A stretch of 64,000 bases of DNA from Betaproteobacteria bacterium Ga0077532 (lineage in GTDB: Bacteria; Pseudomonadota; Gammaproteobacteria; Burkholderiales; Ga0077523): contig LNEE01000051.1 of the NCBI GenBank assembly GCA_001464895.1, forward strand, positions 151,845 to 215,844, read 5' to 3'. The translations under genes were made by a program, and so were the position numbers. Of the stretch, positions 39,705 to 47,669 are shown in pieces. The notes below the pieces were generated by a model that was not told the origin of the DNA, did not search any database, and was given only the letters and a program-made list of their open reading frames with translations. The stretch's first letter is position 1. Each line of letters begins with the position of its first letter.

Positions 39705-40157
39705 TCAGGTGGCCACCGCGGTGCACTCGCGGCGGCATGCGGCGCACGCCTCGGCGCAGTCGCGGCACTGTGCGTGATGGTCCTCGTGCTTGCGGCATTC
39801 CTCCTCGCAAGTCCGGCAGACTTCGTCCGTGACGAGCGCCAGCGCGCGCAGCGACGGGGCGTCCTGCGCGGCGATCGTCCGCAGGGCGCCGCACAGCGCG
39901 ACCATCTCGTTCACGCGCCTCGCGCATTCCGCAAGCATCGTGTCGCCCGTGGCGAGCAGATCGATGCAGTGGGCGAGGCACACCTCGCCGCGGCCGATGC
40001 ACTCGGCGGTCGCCCGCACGAGGGCGTCCCGCGGCGCACCGCCCTGCGCGGCGCCATGGTGGTGGGCGTGTTCGTCATGGGCGGCCTGCCCCTCGCGAGC
40101 GAGCACGAAGGCGCTGGCGGCGGCGCCCGTGGCGGTGATGAAGTTCCTGCGGTCCAT
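39705..40157 (-). CDS. Cys-rich four-helix-bundle copper-binding protein (Csp-like)
   Basis: A 150-aa protein with a twin-arginine signal (MDRRNFITATG) and then 13 cysteines in helical spacing (CIGRGEVCLAHC; VCRTCEEEC; CRDCAEACAACRREC) plus His-rich HDEHAHHHG. This fits copper storage proteins, four-helix bundles that bind many Cu(I) ions inside. The Tat signal suggests export of the folded protein to the periplasm. Confidence 0.85.
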   Translation of the reverse strand: MDRRNFITATGAAASAFVLAREGQAAHDEHAHHHGAAQGGAPRDALVRATAECIGRGEVCLAHCIDLLATGDTMLAECARRVNEMVALCGALRTIAAQDAPSLRALALVTDEVCRTCEEECRKHEDHHAQCRDCAEACAACRRECTAVAT

Positions 40158-40293
40158 GGCAGCGATGCCTCCTCGAATCGATTGGAAAACGGCCGGATGT
40201 TAGCGCTTTGCCCTTCGTCGGAGTGCGATGCAGTTCACGGCAGCGACGAGGATCCGTACCATCGCGAATCCCCGCACTCTCCGCCGGCCTCTC

Positions 40294-42309
40294 ATGTCCC
40301 CCGTCACGCCCCTCTGGACTCCGTCGCTCGAGCGCATCGAACGCGCCGCCATCACCCGCTATCGCCGATGGCTCGGCGCCCAGCACGGCCTCGAGTTCGA
40401 GGGCTACGAATCCCTCTGGCAGTGGTCGGTGGACGAACTGGAGACCTTCTGGAAGACCATCCCGCAGTTCTTCGGGGTGCACTTCCACCAGCGCCCGACG
40501 CAGGTGCTCGCCGAGCGCACGATGCCCGGCGCCCGCTGGTTCGAGGGCGCGACGATCAACTATGCGGAACACGCCCTCGCCGCCGCGCAGGGCCCGGAAG
40601 CCGCGACCCGGCCCGCCATCATCTTCTCGTCCGAGACGCAGCCACGGCGCGAGCTGTCGTGGTCGGACCTCGCGGACCGCGTCGGCGCCCTCGGTGCGAC
40701 GCTCGACCGGCTGGGCCTGCGCGCCGGCGACCGCGTCGTGTCGTACATGCCGAACATCCCGGAAAGCGTGATCGCGCTGCTGGCGGCCGCGAGCCGGGGC
40801 GGGATCTGGTCGAGCTGCTCGCCCGACATGGGCCCGGTCAGCGTGCTCGACCGCTTCCGGCAGATCGCTCCGCGCGTGCTTTTCGCGGTGGACGGCTATC
40901 GCTACAACGGCAAGCCCATCGACCGACGCGACGTCGTGCGTGAACTCGTCGCCCAGCTGCCGTCGCTGGAGGCGGTGATCTTCGTGCCGTACCTCGACCC
41001 GGACGGGACCCTCGATCTCGGCGAGGCCGCTGCGGACCGCGCGCTGCAGGTCGTGACGATCGCCGATGCCGTGGCCATGCCGGCGGCACCGATCTTCACG
41101 CCGCTGCCGTTCGATCACCCGCTCTGGATCGTGTACTCCTCGGGCACGACCGGCATGCCGAAGCCCATCGTCCACGGCCACGGCGGCACGGTGCTCGAAA
41201 CGTTCAAGGGCACCGCGCTGCACCTCGACGTCGGGCCGGACGACCGCTTCTTCTGGTTCTCGTCGACGAGCTGGATCATGTGGAACCTGCTTGCTTCGAC
41301 GCTCGTGATGGGCTGCACGATCGTGCAGTTCGACGGCAATCCGGGGTATCCCGATCTCGATACGCTCTGGCGCCTCGCCGAGCAGGAGCGCATCACGTTC
41401 TTCGGCACGAGCCCGGCATTCCTCGGGCTCTGCGCGAAGGCCGGGATGGAACCCGGCAAGCGGTTCGACCTGTCGGCGCTGCGCACGGTGGGCTGCACCG
41501 GTTCGCCGCTCACCGCAGAGGGCTATCGTTGGGTGTACGAGAACGTGCACGCCGAAATCCTGCTCGCGTCGATCTCCGGCGGAACGGATCCCGGCGCGGC
41601 GTTCCTCGCGTCGTGCCCGATCCTGCCGGTGTACGCGGGCGAGATGCAGTGCCGCGGGCTGGGGGTGGCCACGTACGCGTACGACGAGGACGGCAAGCCC
41701 GTCATCGGCAGCGTGGGCGAGCTGGTGTGCGCCGAGCCGATGCCCTCGATGCCGCTCTACTTCTGGGGCGACAACGACGGGCGCCGCTACTTCGAGAGCT
41801 ACTTCGACACGTGGCCCGGGGTGTGGCGCCACGGCGACTGGCTGGAACTGCGCGAGCGGCCGGAGTCCGTCACCGCCGTGATCTACGGTCGGTCCGACGC
41901 CACCATCAACCGTCACGGCATCCGCATGGGGACGAGCGAGCTGTATCGCGTCGTCGAGGGCTTCCCCGAGATTTCGGACTCCATCGTGGTGGACCTCGAA
42001 TACCTCGGACGCCCGTCGTTCATGGCGCTCTTCGTCGTGCCGCGGGACGGCGCGACCGAGGTGTCGCCCGAACTGAAGCGCGCACTGCAGGACGCCATCC
42101 GCAAGGGCCTCTCGGCGCGTCACGTGCCCGACGACGTCTACGTGATCCCCGAGGTGCCGCGCACGATCTCCGGGAAGAAACTGGAGGTGCCGGTGAAGAA
42201 GATCCTCCTCGGCCATCCACCCGAGAAGGCCGTGAACCGGGACTCCATGGCCAACCCGAAGTCCATCGACTGGTTCATCGCGTTCGCCGCGCAGCGCGCC
42301 GCGGGCTGA
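40294..42309 (+). CDS. Acetoacetyl-CoA synthetase
   Basis: 671 aa of the ANL adenylate-forming family. The start MSPVTPLWTPSLERIERAAI, the ATP motif YSSGTTGMPKPIVHGHGG, the FWFSSTSWIMWN block and the C-terminal lysine motif PRTISGKKLEVPVKKIL identify acetoacetate-CoA ligase, used in ketone or PHB carbon recycling. The frame is open to 40228, but the ATG at 40294 matches the family start. It converges on the permease gene with a 6-bp gap. Confidence 0.92.
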   Translation: MSPVTPLWTPSLERIERAAITRYRRWLGAQHGLEFEGYESLWQWSVDELETFWKTIPQFFGVHFHQRPTQVLAERTMPGARWFEGATINYAEHALAAAQGPEAATRPAIIFSSETQPRRELSWSDLADRVGALGATLDRLGLRAGDRVVSYMPNIPESVIALLAAASRGGIWSSCSPDMGPVSVLDRFRQIAPRVLFAVDGYRYNGKPIDRRDVVRELVAQLPSLEAVIFVPYLDPDGTLDLGEAAADRALQVVTIADAVAMPAAPIFTPLPFDHPLWIVYSSGTTGMPKPIVHGHGGTVLETFKGTALHLDVGPDDRFFWFSSTSWIMWNLLASTLVMGCTIVQFDGNPGYPDLDTLWRLAEQERITFFGTSPAFLGLCAKAGMEPGKRFDLSALRTVGCTGSPLTAEGYRWVYENVHAEILLASISGGTDPGAAFLASCPILPVYAGEMQCRGLGVATYAYDEDGKPVIGSVGELVCAEPMPSMPLYFWGDNDGRRYFESYFDTWPGVWRHGDWLELRERPESVTAVIYGRSDATINRHGIRMGTSELYRVVEGFPEISDSIVVDLEYLGRPSFMALFVVPRDGATEVSPELKRALQDAIRKGLSARHVPDDVYVIPEVPRTISGKKLEVPVKKILLGHPPEKAVNRDSMANPKSIDWFIAFAAQRAAG

Positions 42310-42315
42310 CGTCCG

Positions 42316-43095
42316 TCAGGCCATGCCCGACGCGCGCTCGGGGCGCCAGCGCAGCAGGCGGCGTTCGGCCACGGTGACGAGCCGGTCGAGCATTAGTGCG
42401 CACACCGTGAGCACCAGTACGCCAGCGAACACGCTGTCGATGTCGAACGTGCCCTCGGCCTGCAGGATCAGGTAGCCCACGCCGCTCGCGGAGCCGAGAT
42501 ACTCGCCCACGACCGCGCCCACGAAGGCCATGCCGACGGCGGAGTGGAGGCTCGCGAAGACCCACGCGGTCGCGCTCGGCAGGTACACGTGCCGCAGGAG
42601 CTGCCGCGGACTCGCACCGAGCATCCGGGCGTTGTCGAGCACCTGCCGGTTCACCTCGCGCACGCCGTGGTACACGCTGAAGAAGACGATGAAGAACACG
42701 AGCGTCACGCCCAGCAGCACCTTCGACGTGATGCCGAGGCCGAACCACACCGAGAAGATCGGCGCCAGGATCACCCGCGGCATCGCGTTCAGCGCCTTCA
42801 CGTAGGGGTCGAGCAGCGCCGCGGCGTTGTCGGAGAGCCCCAGCCACAGCCCGACCGCGAGACCGGCCGCCGTCCCGAAGACGAACGCGAGCAGCGTCTC
42901 GAGGAGGGTCACGCCGAGGTGGGGCCAGATGCTGCCCGTCAGGAACCAGTCGCGCACCCGTTCCAGCACCACCAGCGGCTGCCCGAAGAAGAAGGCCGGC
43001 AGGACTTCGGTCTTCACGAGCACGTGCCACAGGGCGAAGAGGGCGATCGGCAGGGCGACGCGGGCGATGGGCAGCCAGGCGGGGGTCTTGTTCAT
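42316..43095 (-). CDS. ABC transporter permease (TauC/SsuC type), no partners nearby
   Basis: A 259-aa permease with six hydrophobic helices and the ABC-contact EAA loop DNARMLGASPRQLLRHVYLPSA. It belongs to the nitrate/sulfonate/taurine type. No ATP-binding or substrate-binding gene of this class is adjacent on either side, so it must work with subunits encoded elsewhere. The frame remains open upstream to 45069 antisense to the TRAP genes; the ATG at 43095 gives the family length. Confidence 0.88.
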   Translation of the reverse strand: MNKTPAWLPIARVALPIALFALWHVLVKTEVLPAFFFGQPLVVLERVRDWFLTGSIWPHLGVTLLETLLAFVFGTAAGLAVGLWLGLSDNAAALLDPYVKALNAMPRVILAPIFSVWFGLGITSKVLLGVTLVFFIVFFSVYHGVREVNRQVLDNARMLGASPRQLLRHVYLPSATAWVFASLHSAVGMAFVGAVVGEYLGSASGVGYLILQAEGTFDIDSVFAGVLVLTVCALMLDRLVTVAERRLLRWRPERASGMA

Positions 43096-43290
43096 CGGGG
43101 CGCCTGACGGTGGACGGCGGCGGGTCGGGAGGTGCCGGATCATAGCCGCAACGACGCGTCCGGCGCCCGCCCGGGCCGGCGCCCCGTGCGCGCCATCGCC
43201 GCTCGCGATATCCTCGCCGCCCAGACCGGGCCCGGAGACACCTTCCGGAGCATCCCGTACCGGCCGGTCGGCAAGAGGAGGAGAGATTCC

Positions 43291-44316
43291 ATGAAGGGTT
43301 TCAGCACCGCGCTCGTCGGCCTGTCCGTCGGATTGACCTGCGCCCTCGCCACCCTGCCCGCCCGGGCCGACGTGGTGCTCACGGCGTCGAACTGGCTGCC
43401 GCCCACCCACGCGATGGCGACGACGCAGGCGAAGTGGTGCGAGGACGTCGCGAAGGCCACGGCGAAGCGCGTCCGCTGCAACATCCTGCCGAAGCCCGTG
43501 GCGGCCCCTCCGGCCACGTTCGATGCGGTCCGCGACGGCCTGGCGGACGTCTCCTTCGGCGTGCACGGCTACACGCCCGGCCGCTTCACTCTGACCCAGA
43601 TGACCGAGCTGCCCTTCAACGGCGGGACGGCCGAGGCCACCTCCGTTGCCTACCAGCGCATCTTCGAACGCCATCTCGCGAAGGCCGGCGAGCACAAGGG
43701 TGTGAAGGTGCTCGCAGTGTTCAACCATGGCCCCGGCGCCATGTTCAACACGAAGCGTCCCATCGTGTCCCTCGCCGACATGCAGGGGCTCAAGTTCCGG
43801 GTCGGCGGCGGCGTCGTGAACGAGATCGGCAAGGCACTCGGGATCAGCGTCACCCTGAAGCCCGCACCGGAATCGTACGAGCTGCTCTCCAGCGGCGTGA
43901 TGGATGGCGTGCTCTTCCCCGCCGAGTCGATCGAATCGTTCCGGCTCGACAAGATCATCCGTCACCGCACGGACTTCCCCGGCGGTCTGTACAACACCAG
44001 CTTCTTCTTCGTGATGAACGAGGACACCTGGGCGGGGCTTCCGAAGGCCGACCAGGAGGCCATCGCCAAGCTCTCCGGCGAACCGCTCGCACGCGCCTTC
44101 GGCCAGGCCTGGGACCGGACCGACAAGTCCGCGGACGCCGCGATGCAGGCCGCGGGCGTGAAGGTCGTGACCGCACCGAAGGCGCTGGTCGACGACATCC
44201 GCGCGAAGACCGTCGGCCTCGAACAGAAATGGATCGGCGACGCCAAGGCGAAGGGCCTCGCGAACCCCGATCAGGTGCTGAAGGAGTTCCGCGCCGAAGT
44301 GGCCAAGGGTCAGTAG
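43291..44316 (+). CDS. dctP: TRAP transporter substrate-binding protein DctP
   Basis: A 341-aa periplasmic binding protein with a signal peptide (ending LPARADVVL). It has the DctP fold blocks LADVSFGVHGYTPGRF, DMQGLKFRVGGGVVNEIGKALG and SVTLKPAPESYELLSSGVMDG. GAGGAGGAGAG lies 5-15 nt before the ATG. First gene of a dctPQM operon; the substrate is probably an organic acid and cannot be named. Confidence 0.92.
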   Translation: MKGFSTALVGLSVGLTCALATLPARADVVLTASNWLPPTHAMATTQAKWCEDVAKATAKRVRCNILPKPVAAPPATFDAVRDGLADVSFGVHGYTPGRFTLTQMTELPFNGGTAEATSVAYQRIFERHLAKAGEHKGVKVLAVFNHGPGAMFNTKRPIVSLADMQGLKFRVGGGVVNEIGKALGISVTLKPAPESYELLSSGVMDGVLFPAESIESFRLDKIIRHRTDFPGGLYNTSFFFVMNEDTWAGLPKADQEAIAKLSGEPLARAFGQAWDRTDKSADAAMQAAGVKVVTAPKALVDDIRAKTVGLEQKWIGDAKAKGLANPDQVLKEFRAEVAKGQ

Positions 44317-44352
44317 CGTACCGCGGCGCGGCGGCGCGACGCGCCCGCCCCC

Positions 44353-44862
44353 ATGAAGAATCCCCTGACAACAGCACTCGAACGCGCGCTCGGCCTCATC
44401 GCCGGCGCCGCGCTGTTCGGCATGATGCTGATCACCTTCGCCGACGTCATCGGCCGCAAGTTCCTCGCGGCCTCCATCCCGGGCAGCGTCGAGATCACCG
44501 AGCTGCTGATGCTCGCAGTCATCTTCGCCGCCCTGCCGCTCACGTCGCTGAAGGGCGAGCACGTCCTCTTCGACCTGCTCGACCCGCTGCTGCCGGCCAG
44601 CCTCCGGAAATGGCAGCACCGACTGGCAAACCTCGCCTGCGCGGCACTGCTCGGCGCGGCCGCCTGGCTCGTCGAGACCCGTGCCTTGCGGACGGGCGGA
44701 CAGGGCGACATCACGGCGCAGCTCGAGATCGCGATCGCGCCGTTCCAGCACGCCACGGCAGTGATGCTGCTCCTGACGGCGCTCGTGCACCTGGTGCTGG
44801 TCGCGCGCGCGGGTGCCGCATCGGACGGCTTCCACGTGGCTGCGGAGGAGCGCGATGACTGA
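44353..44862 (+). CDS. dctQ: TRAP transporter small permease DctQ
   Basis: A 169-aa, four-helix membrane protein with the family text LITFADVIGRKFLAASIPGSVEITE. It bridges DctP and DctM. It overlaps dctM by 8 bp. Confidence 0.9.
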   Translation: MKNPLTTALERALGLIAGAALFGMMLITFADVIGRKFLAASIPGSVEITELLMLAVIFAALPLTSLKGEHVLFDLLDPLLPASLRKWQHRLANLACAALLGAAAWLVETRALRTGGQGDITAQLEIAIAPFQHATAVMLLLTALVHLVLVARAGAASDGFHVAAEERDD

Positions 44863-46147
44863 GGCGCTGGCGGGCTTCCTCGGCATGTTCGTCCTGATGG
44901 CGCTGCGCGTGCCGATCGCCTTCGCGATGGCGCTGGCGGGCTTCGTGGGGATCGGCCTGATGCGATCGTGGCCGGCCGCGCTCTCGTCGACGGCCACCGA
45001 GATCCTCGACATCGCCAAGTACACGCTGTCGGTGGTCCCCCTCTTCGTGCTGATGGGCAACTTCGTCACCCGCGCCGGGATGTCCGGGCAACTCTACCGG
45101 GCCGCCTACACGTTCATCGGCCACCGCCGCGGCGGGCTCGCGATGTCGACGATCCTCGCGTGCGCGGGCTTCGGCGCGATCTGCGGATCGTCGATCGCGA
45201 CGACCGCCACCATGGCCCGCGTCGCCATGCCGGAGATGCGCCGGTTCGGGTACCGCGATTCGTTCGCGGCCGGCGCCATCGCCGCGGGGGGCACCCTCGG
45301 CATCCTCATCCCGCCGTCGGTGATCATGGTCATCTACGGGATCATGACCGAGCAGAGCATCGGCGCGCTCTTCGCAGCCGGTGTCGGCCCCGGCCTGGTG
45401 GCCGTGGCGCTGTACATGCTCGCGGCCCACATCAGCGTGCGGCGCGATCCCTCGCTCGGGCCACCCGGCGAGCGCACCGGCTGGCGCGAACGCCTCGCCG
45501 CGATGCGCGACATCTGGACGGTGGCGCTGCTCTTCGCCCTCGTGCTCGGCGGACTGTACGGCGGCTGGTTCACCCCGACCGAAGCCGCCGGCGTCGGTGC
45601 TGCGGGCGGATTCCTGGTCGCGCTCGCCCGCGGTCAGCTGGACCTCCCCGCCCTCGGCCGCGTCCTCGCGGACTCGGCCCGCACGACCGCCATGCTCTTC
45701 GCCGTCGTGATCGGTGCATCGATCTTCGGGAACTTCGTGAACTTCACGACGCTGCCGTCGGATCTGCAGACCCTCGTCACGACGATCGACGCGCCACCCG
45801 TCCTCGTCATCGCCCTCATCTGCGTCATCTACGTCGTGCTCGGCACGGCCATGGAATCGCTGTCGATGATCCTGCTCACGGTGCCGGTGTTCTTCCCGCT
45901 CGTGCAGGCGCTGGGCTTCGACCCCATCTGGTTCGGGATCCTCGTCGTGTGCGTCGTCGAGATCGGGATGATCAGCCCGCCGGTGGGCATGAACATCTTC
46001 GTGCTGCGCAGCGTGCTGCCGGACGTGGAAACCGGCATGATCTGGCGCGGCGTCATGCCCTTCATCCTGGCCGACGTCGCGCGCCTCGCACTGCTGATCG
46101 CGTTCCCGATCGTCTCGCTCTGGCTGCCGCGGACCCTGGGTCTCTGA
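44855..46147 (+). CDS. dctM: TRAP transporter large permease DctM
   Basis: A 430-aa, about 12-helix permease. The blocks ICGSSIATTATMARVAMPEM, GGTLGILIPPSVIMVIYGI, FTPTEAAGVGAAGGF and MISPPVGMNIFVL are diagnostic. It uses an ion gradient for uptake with DctQ and DctP. The ATG at 44855 lies inside the dctQ end. Confidence 0.93.
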   Translation: MTEALAGFLGMFVLMALRVPIAFAMALAGFVGIGLMRSWPAALSSTATEILDIAKYTLSVVPLFVLMGNFVTRAGMSGQLYRAAYTFIGHRRGGLAMSTILACAGFGAICGSSIATTATMARVAMPEMRRFGYRDSFAAGAIAAGGTLGILIPPSVIMVIYGIMTEQSIGALFAAGVGPGLVAVALYMLAAHISVRRDPSLGPPGERTGWRERLAAMRDIWTVALLFALVLGGLYGGWFTPTEAAGVGAAGGFLVALARGQLDLPALGRVLADSARTTAMLFAVVIGASIFGNFVNFTTLPSDLQTLVTTIDAPPVLVIALICVIYVVLGTAMESLSMILLTVPVFFPLVQALGFDPIWFGILVVCVVEIGMISPPVGMNIFVLRSVLPDVETGMIWRGVMPFILADVARLALLIAFPIVSLWLPRTLGL

Positions 46148-46220
46148 CCCCCGGAGCCGCCCGTTTGTCGCCCATTTGTCGACCGCGTTTCGAACAAAGA
46201 TAGGAAAGGAGGTCTCGTCC

Positions 46221-47324
46221 ATGAAGTCCCCGTCGTCGCTACGTTCCATCACGGCGCTCCTCGCGCTCGCCGGACTGGTATCGGTGTCTACCGCCATCGC
46301 GGTCGAGCCGATCAGCATCCTCAACCAGTCGGTCAAGAAGACGCCGAAGGGCCCCTGGCCCAAGGGCGACGAAATGGGCATGGGCAACACCCAGGGCCCC
46401 GCCACCTGGATGCGCTGCGCGTGGCACCTCACCCAGGGCACCGCGAAGGTCTACGAACTCTCGTATCTGCGCTCCAACACGATGCCGAAGTCGCCCTTCA
46501 CCGGCCCGTACATCCAGCAGTACAAGCCCACCGGCGGTATCCCGTTCACGGCGCACGCGTTCAACGGGGAAGCCCTCGAAGCCGGTGCGGAACCCGCCGC
46601 ACAGGCCACGCAGATGGACGCTCTCGGCCACTTCGCCGCCCTGCCCGAACCCTGGAAGATGGAACCGCCCTTCCCAGCCGACCAGGCCGTCTACTACGGT
46701 GGTCGCAAGCAGGCCACGGTGAAGCCCACGCCCGACTCGCCCTTGCTGGAGCTGGGCATCGAGAAGGCCGCCCCCATCGTCACGACGGCAGTGGTGCTGG
46801 ACGCCAAGACCTTCGTGAACGGGGGCAAGGCCATGGAGGCCGGCCAGGTGGTCACGAAGGCCCACATCGAGGCCATGCTCGAAGCCCAGGGCCTGGGGGG
46901 GCGCGGCATCATGGCGGGCGACGTCGTCTACATCCGCACAGGCTGGGGTGACCACTGGAAGGATCCGGACACCGAAGGCATCTACTACACGAAGGCGCCC
47001 GGCCTCGGCTACGACGCCGCCCAGTACCTCGGCGAACGTCGCATCGTCGCAATCGGCCTCGACACGCCGTTCATCGATCCGGTGCCCGAAGGGATGCTCG
47101 AGGGCAAGGCCCCGCCCGCCGAAGGGACGCCTCCCGGCCTGCCGTTCGCCGTGCATCACCACATGCTCACGAAGATGGGCATCCACCACATCGAGCACGC
47201 GAACCTGCAGGCCGTCGCGAACGACAAGGTGTGGACGTCCTGCACGATGGTGCTGCCGCTGCGCGAGAAAGGGGGTGCGGGTTCCGCCGTCCGGCCGATC
47301 GCGATCGGCGCGCCAGGACAGTAA
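46221..47324 (+). CDS. Secreted cyclase-family (kynurenine formamidase-like) hydrolase
   Basis: 367 aa with a signal peptide (cleaved near AIAVEP) and a cyclase-family (PF04199-like) domain. The metal-site region reads ATQMDALGHFAAL, where the family usually has HxGTHxDxxxH or HxGTQxDxxxH. The second His and the Asp are kept, but the first His seems absent, so metal binding may differ. AAGGAGG precedes the ATG. It follows dctPQM by 73 bp, so its product or substrate may be the transported acid. Confidence 0.82.
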   Translation: MKSPSSLRSITALLALAGLVSVSTAIAVEPISILNQSVKKTPKGPWPKGDEMGMGNTQGPATWMRCAWHLTQGTAKVYELSYLRSNTMPKSPFTGPYIQQYKPTGGIPFTAHAFNGEALEAGAEPAAQATQMDALGHFAALPEPWKMEPPFPADQAVYYGGRKQATVKPTPDSPLLELGIEKAAPIVTTAVVLDAKTFVNGGKAMEAGQVVTKAHIEAMLEAQGLGGRGIMAGDVVYIRTGWGDHWKDPDTEGIYYTKAPGLGYDAAQYLGERRIVAIGLDTPFIDPVPEGMLEGKAPPAEGTPPGLPFAVHHHMLTKMGIHHIEHANLQAVANDKVWTSCTMVLPLREKGGAGSAVRPIAIGAPGQ

Positions 47325-47669
47325 CTTCCCGCATCGACCGGTCGGGACACCCCGTTCCGACCGGCGCATCGGCGCCCGCCCGCGGTCGTGCCTGGATGCG
47401 CGATGCGCATGGCATCTCCGCCGATTTGCACGATGCCGAAGATGTCCTATGATCCAGAGGCGCAGGCACGTTGCATAAAGCCTGACCTCACTGAGGATAC
47501 AAGCGCCGACGAGCCCAAGGCGTCGTGCTCCGCACCCCCGGAGCGCCTCGACCCGCGGCCTGCCCCTGACGACTCGTACCCTGCACCTTTTCGATCGCGG
47601 GGCGGGGCAAAGATCGGCACCTGACAACGGAGTCAGACCCGTTCCCTGCGGGTGCAAGGATTCTGATCC
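47325..47669. other. Intergenic region before the giant signalling gene
   Basis: 345 bp. Apart from the hairpin at 47338-47364 I see no supported gene and no convincing promoter. An AT-richer stretch at about 47440-47510 is the likeliest promoter zone for the next gene. Confidence 0.5.
47338..47364 (+). terminator. Hairpin after the cyclase-family gene
   Basis: CCGGTCGG (47338-47345) and CCGACCGG (47357-47364) form a perfect 8-bp stem with an 11-nt loop, 14 nt after the stop codon. There is no T-run, so it is at best a weak or factor-dependent terminator. Confidence 0.4.
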
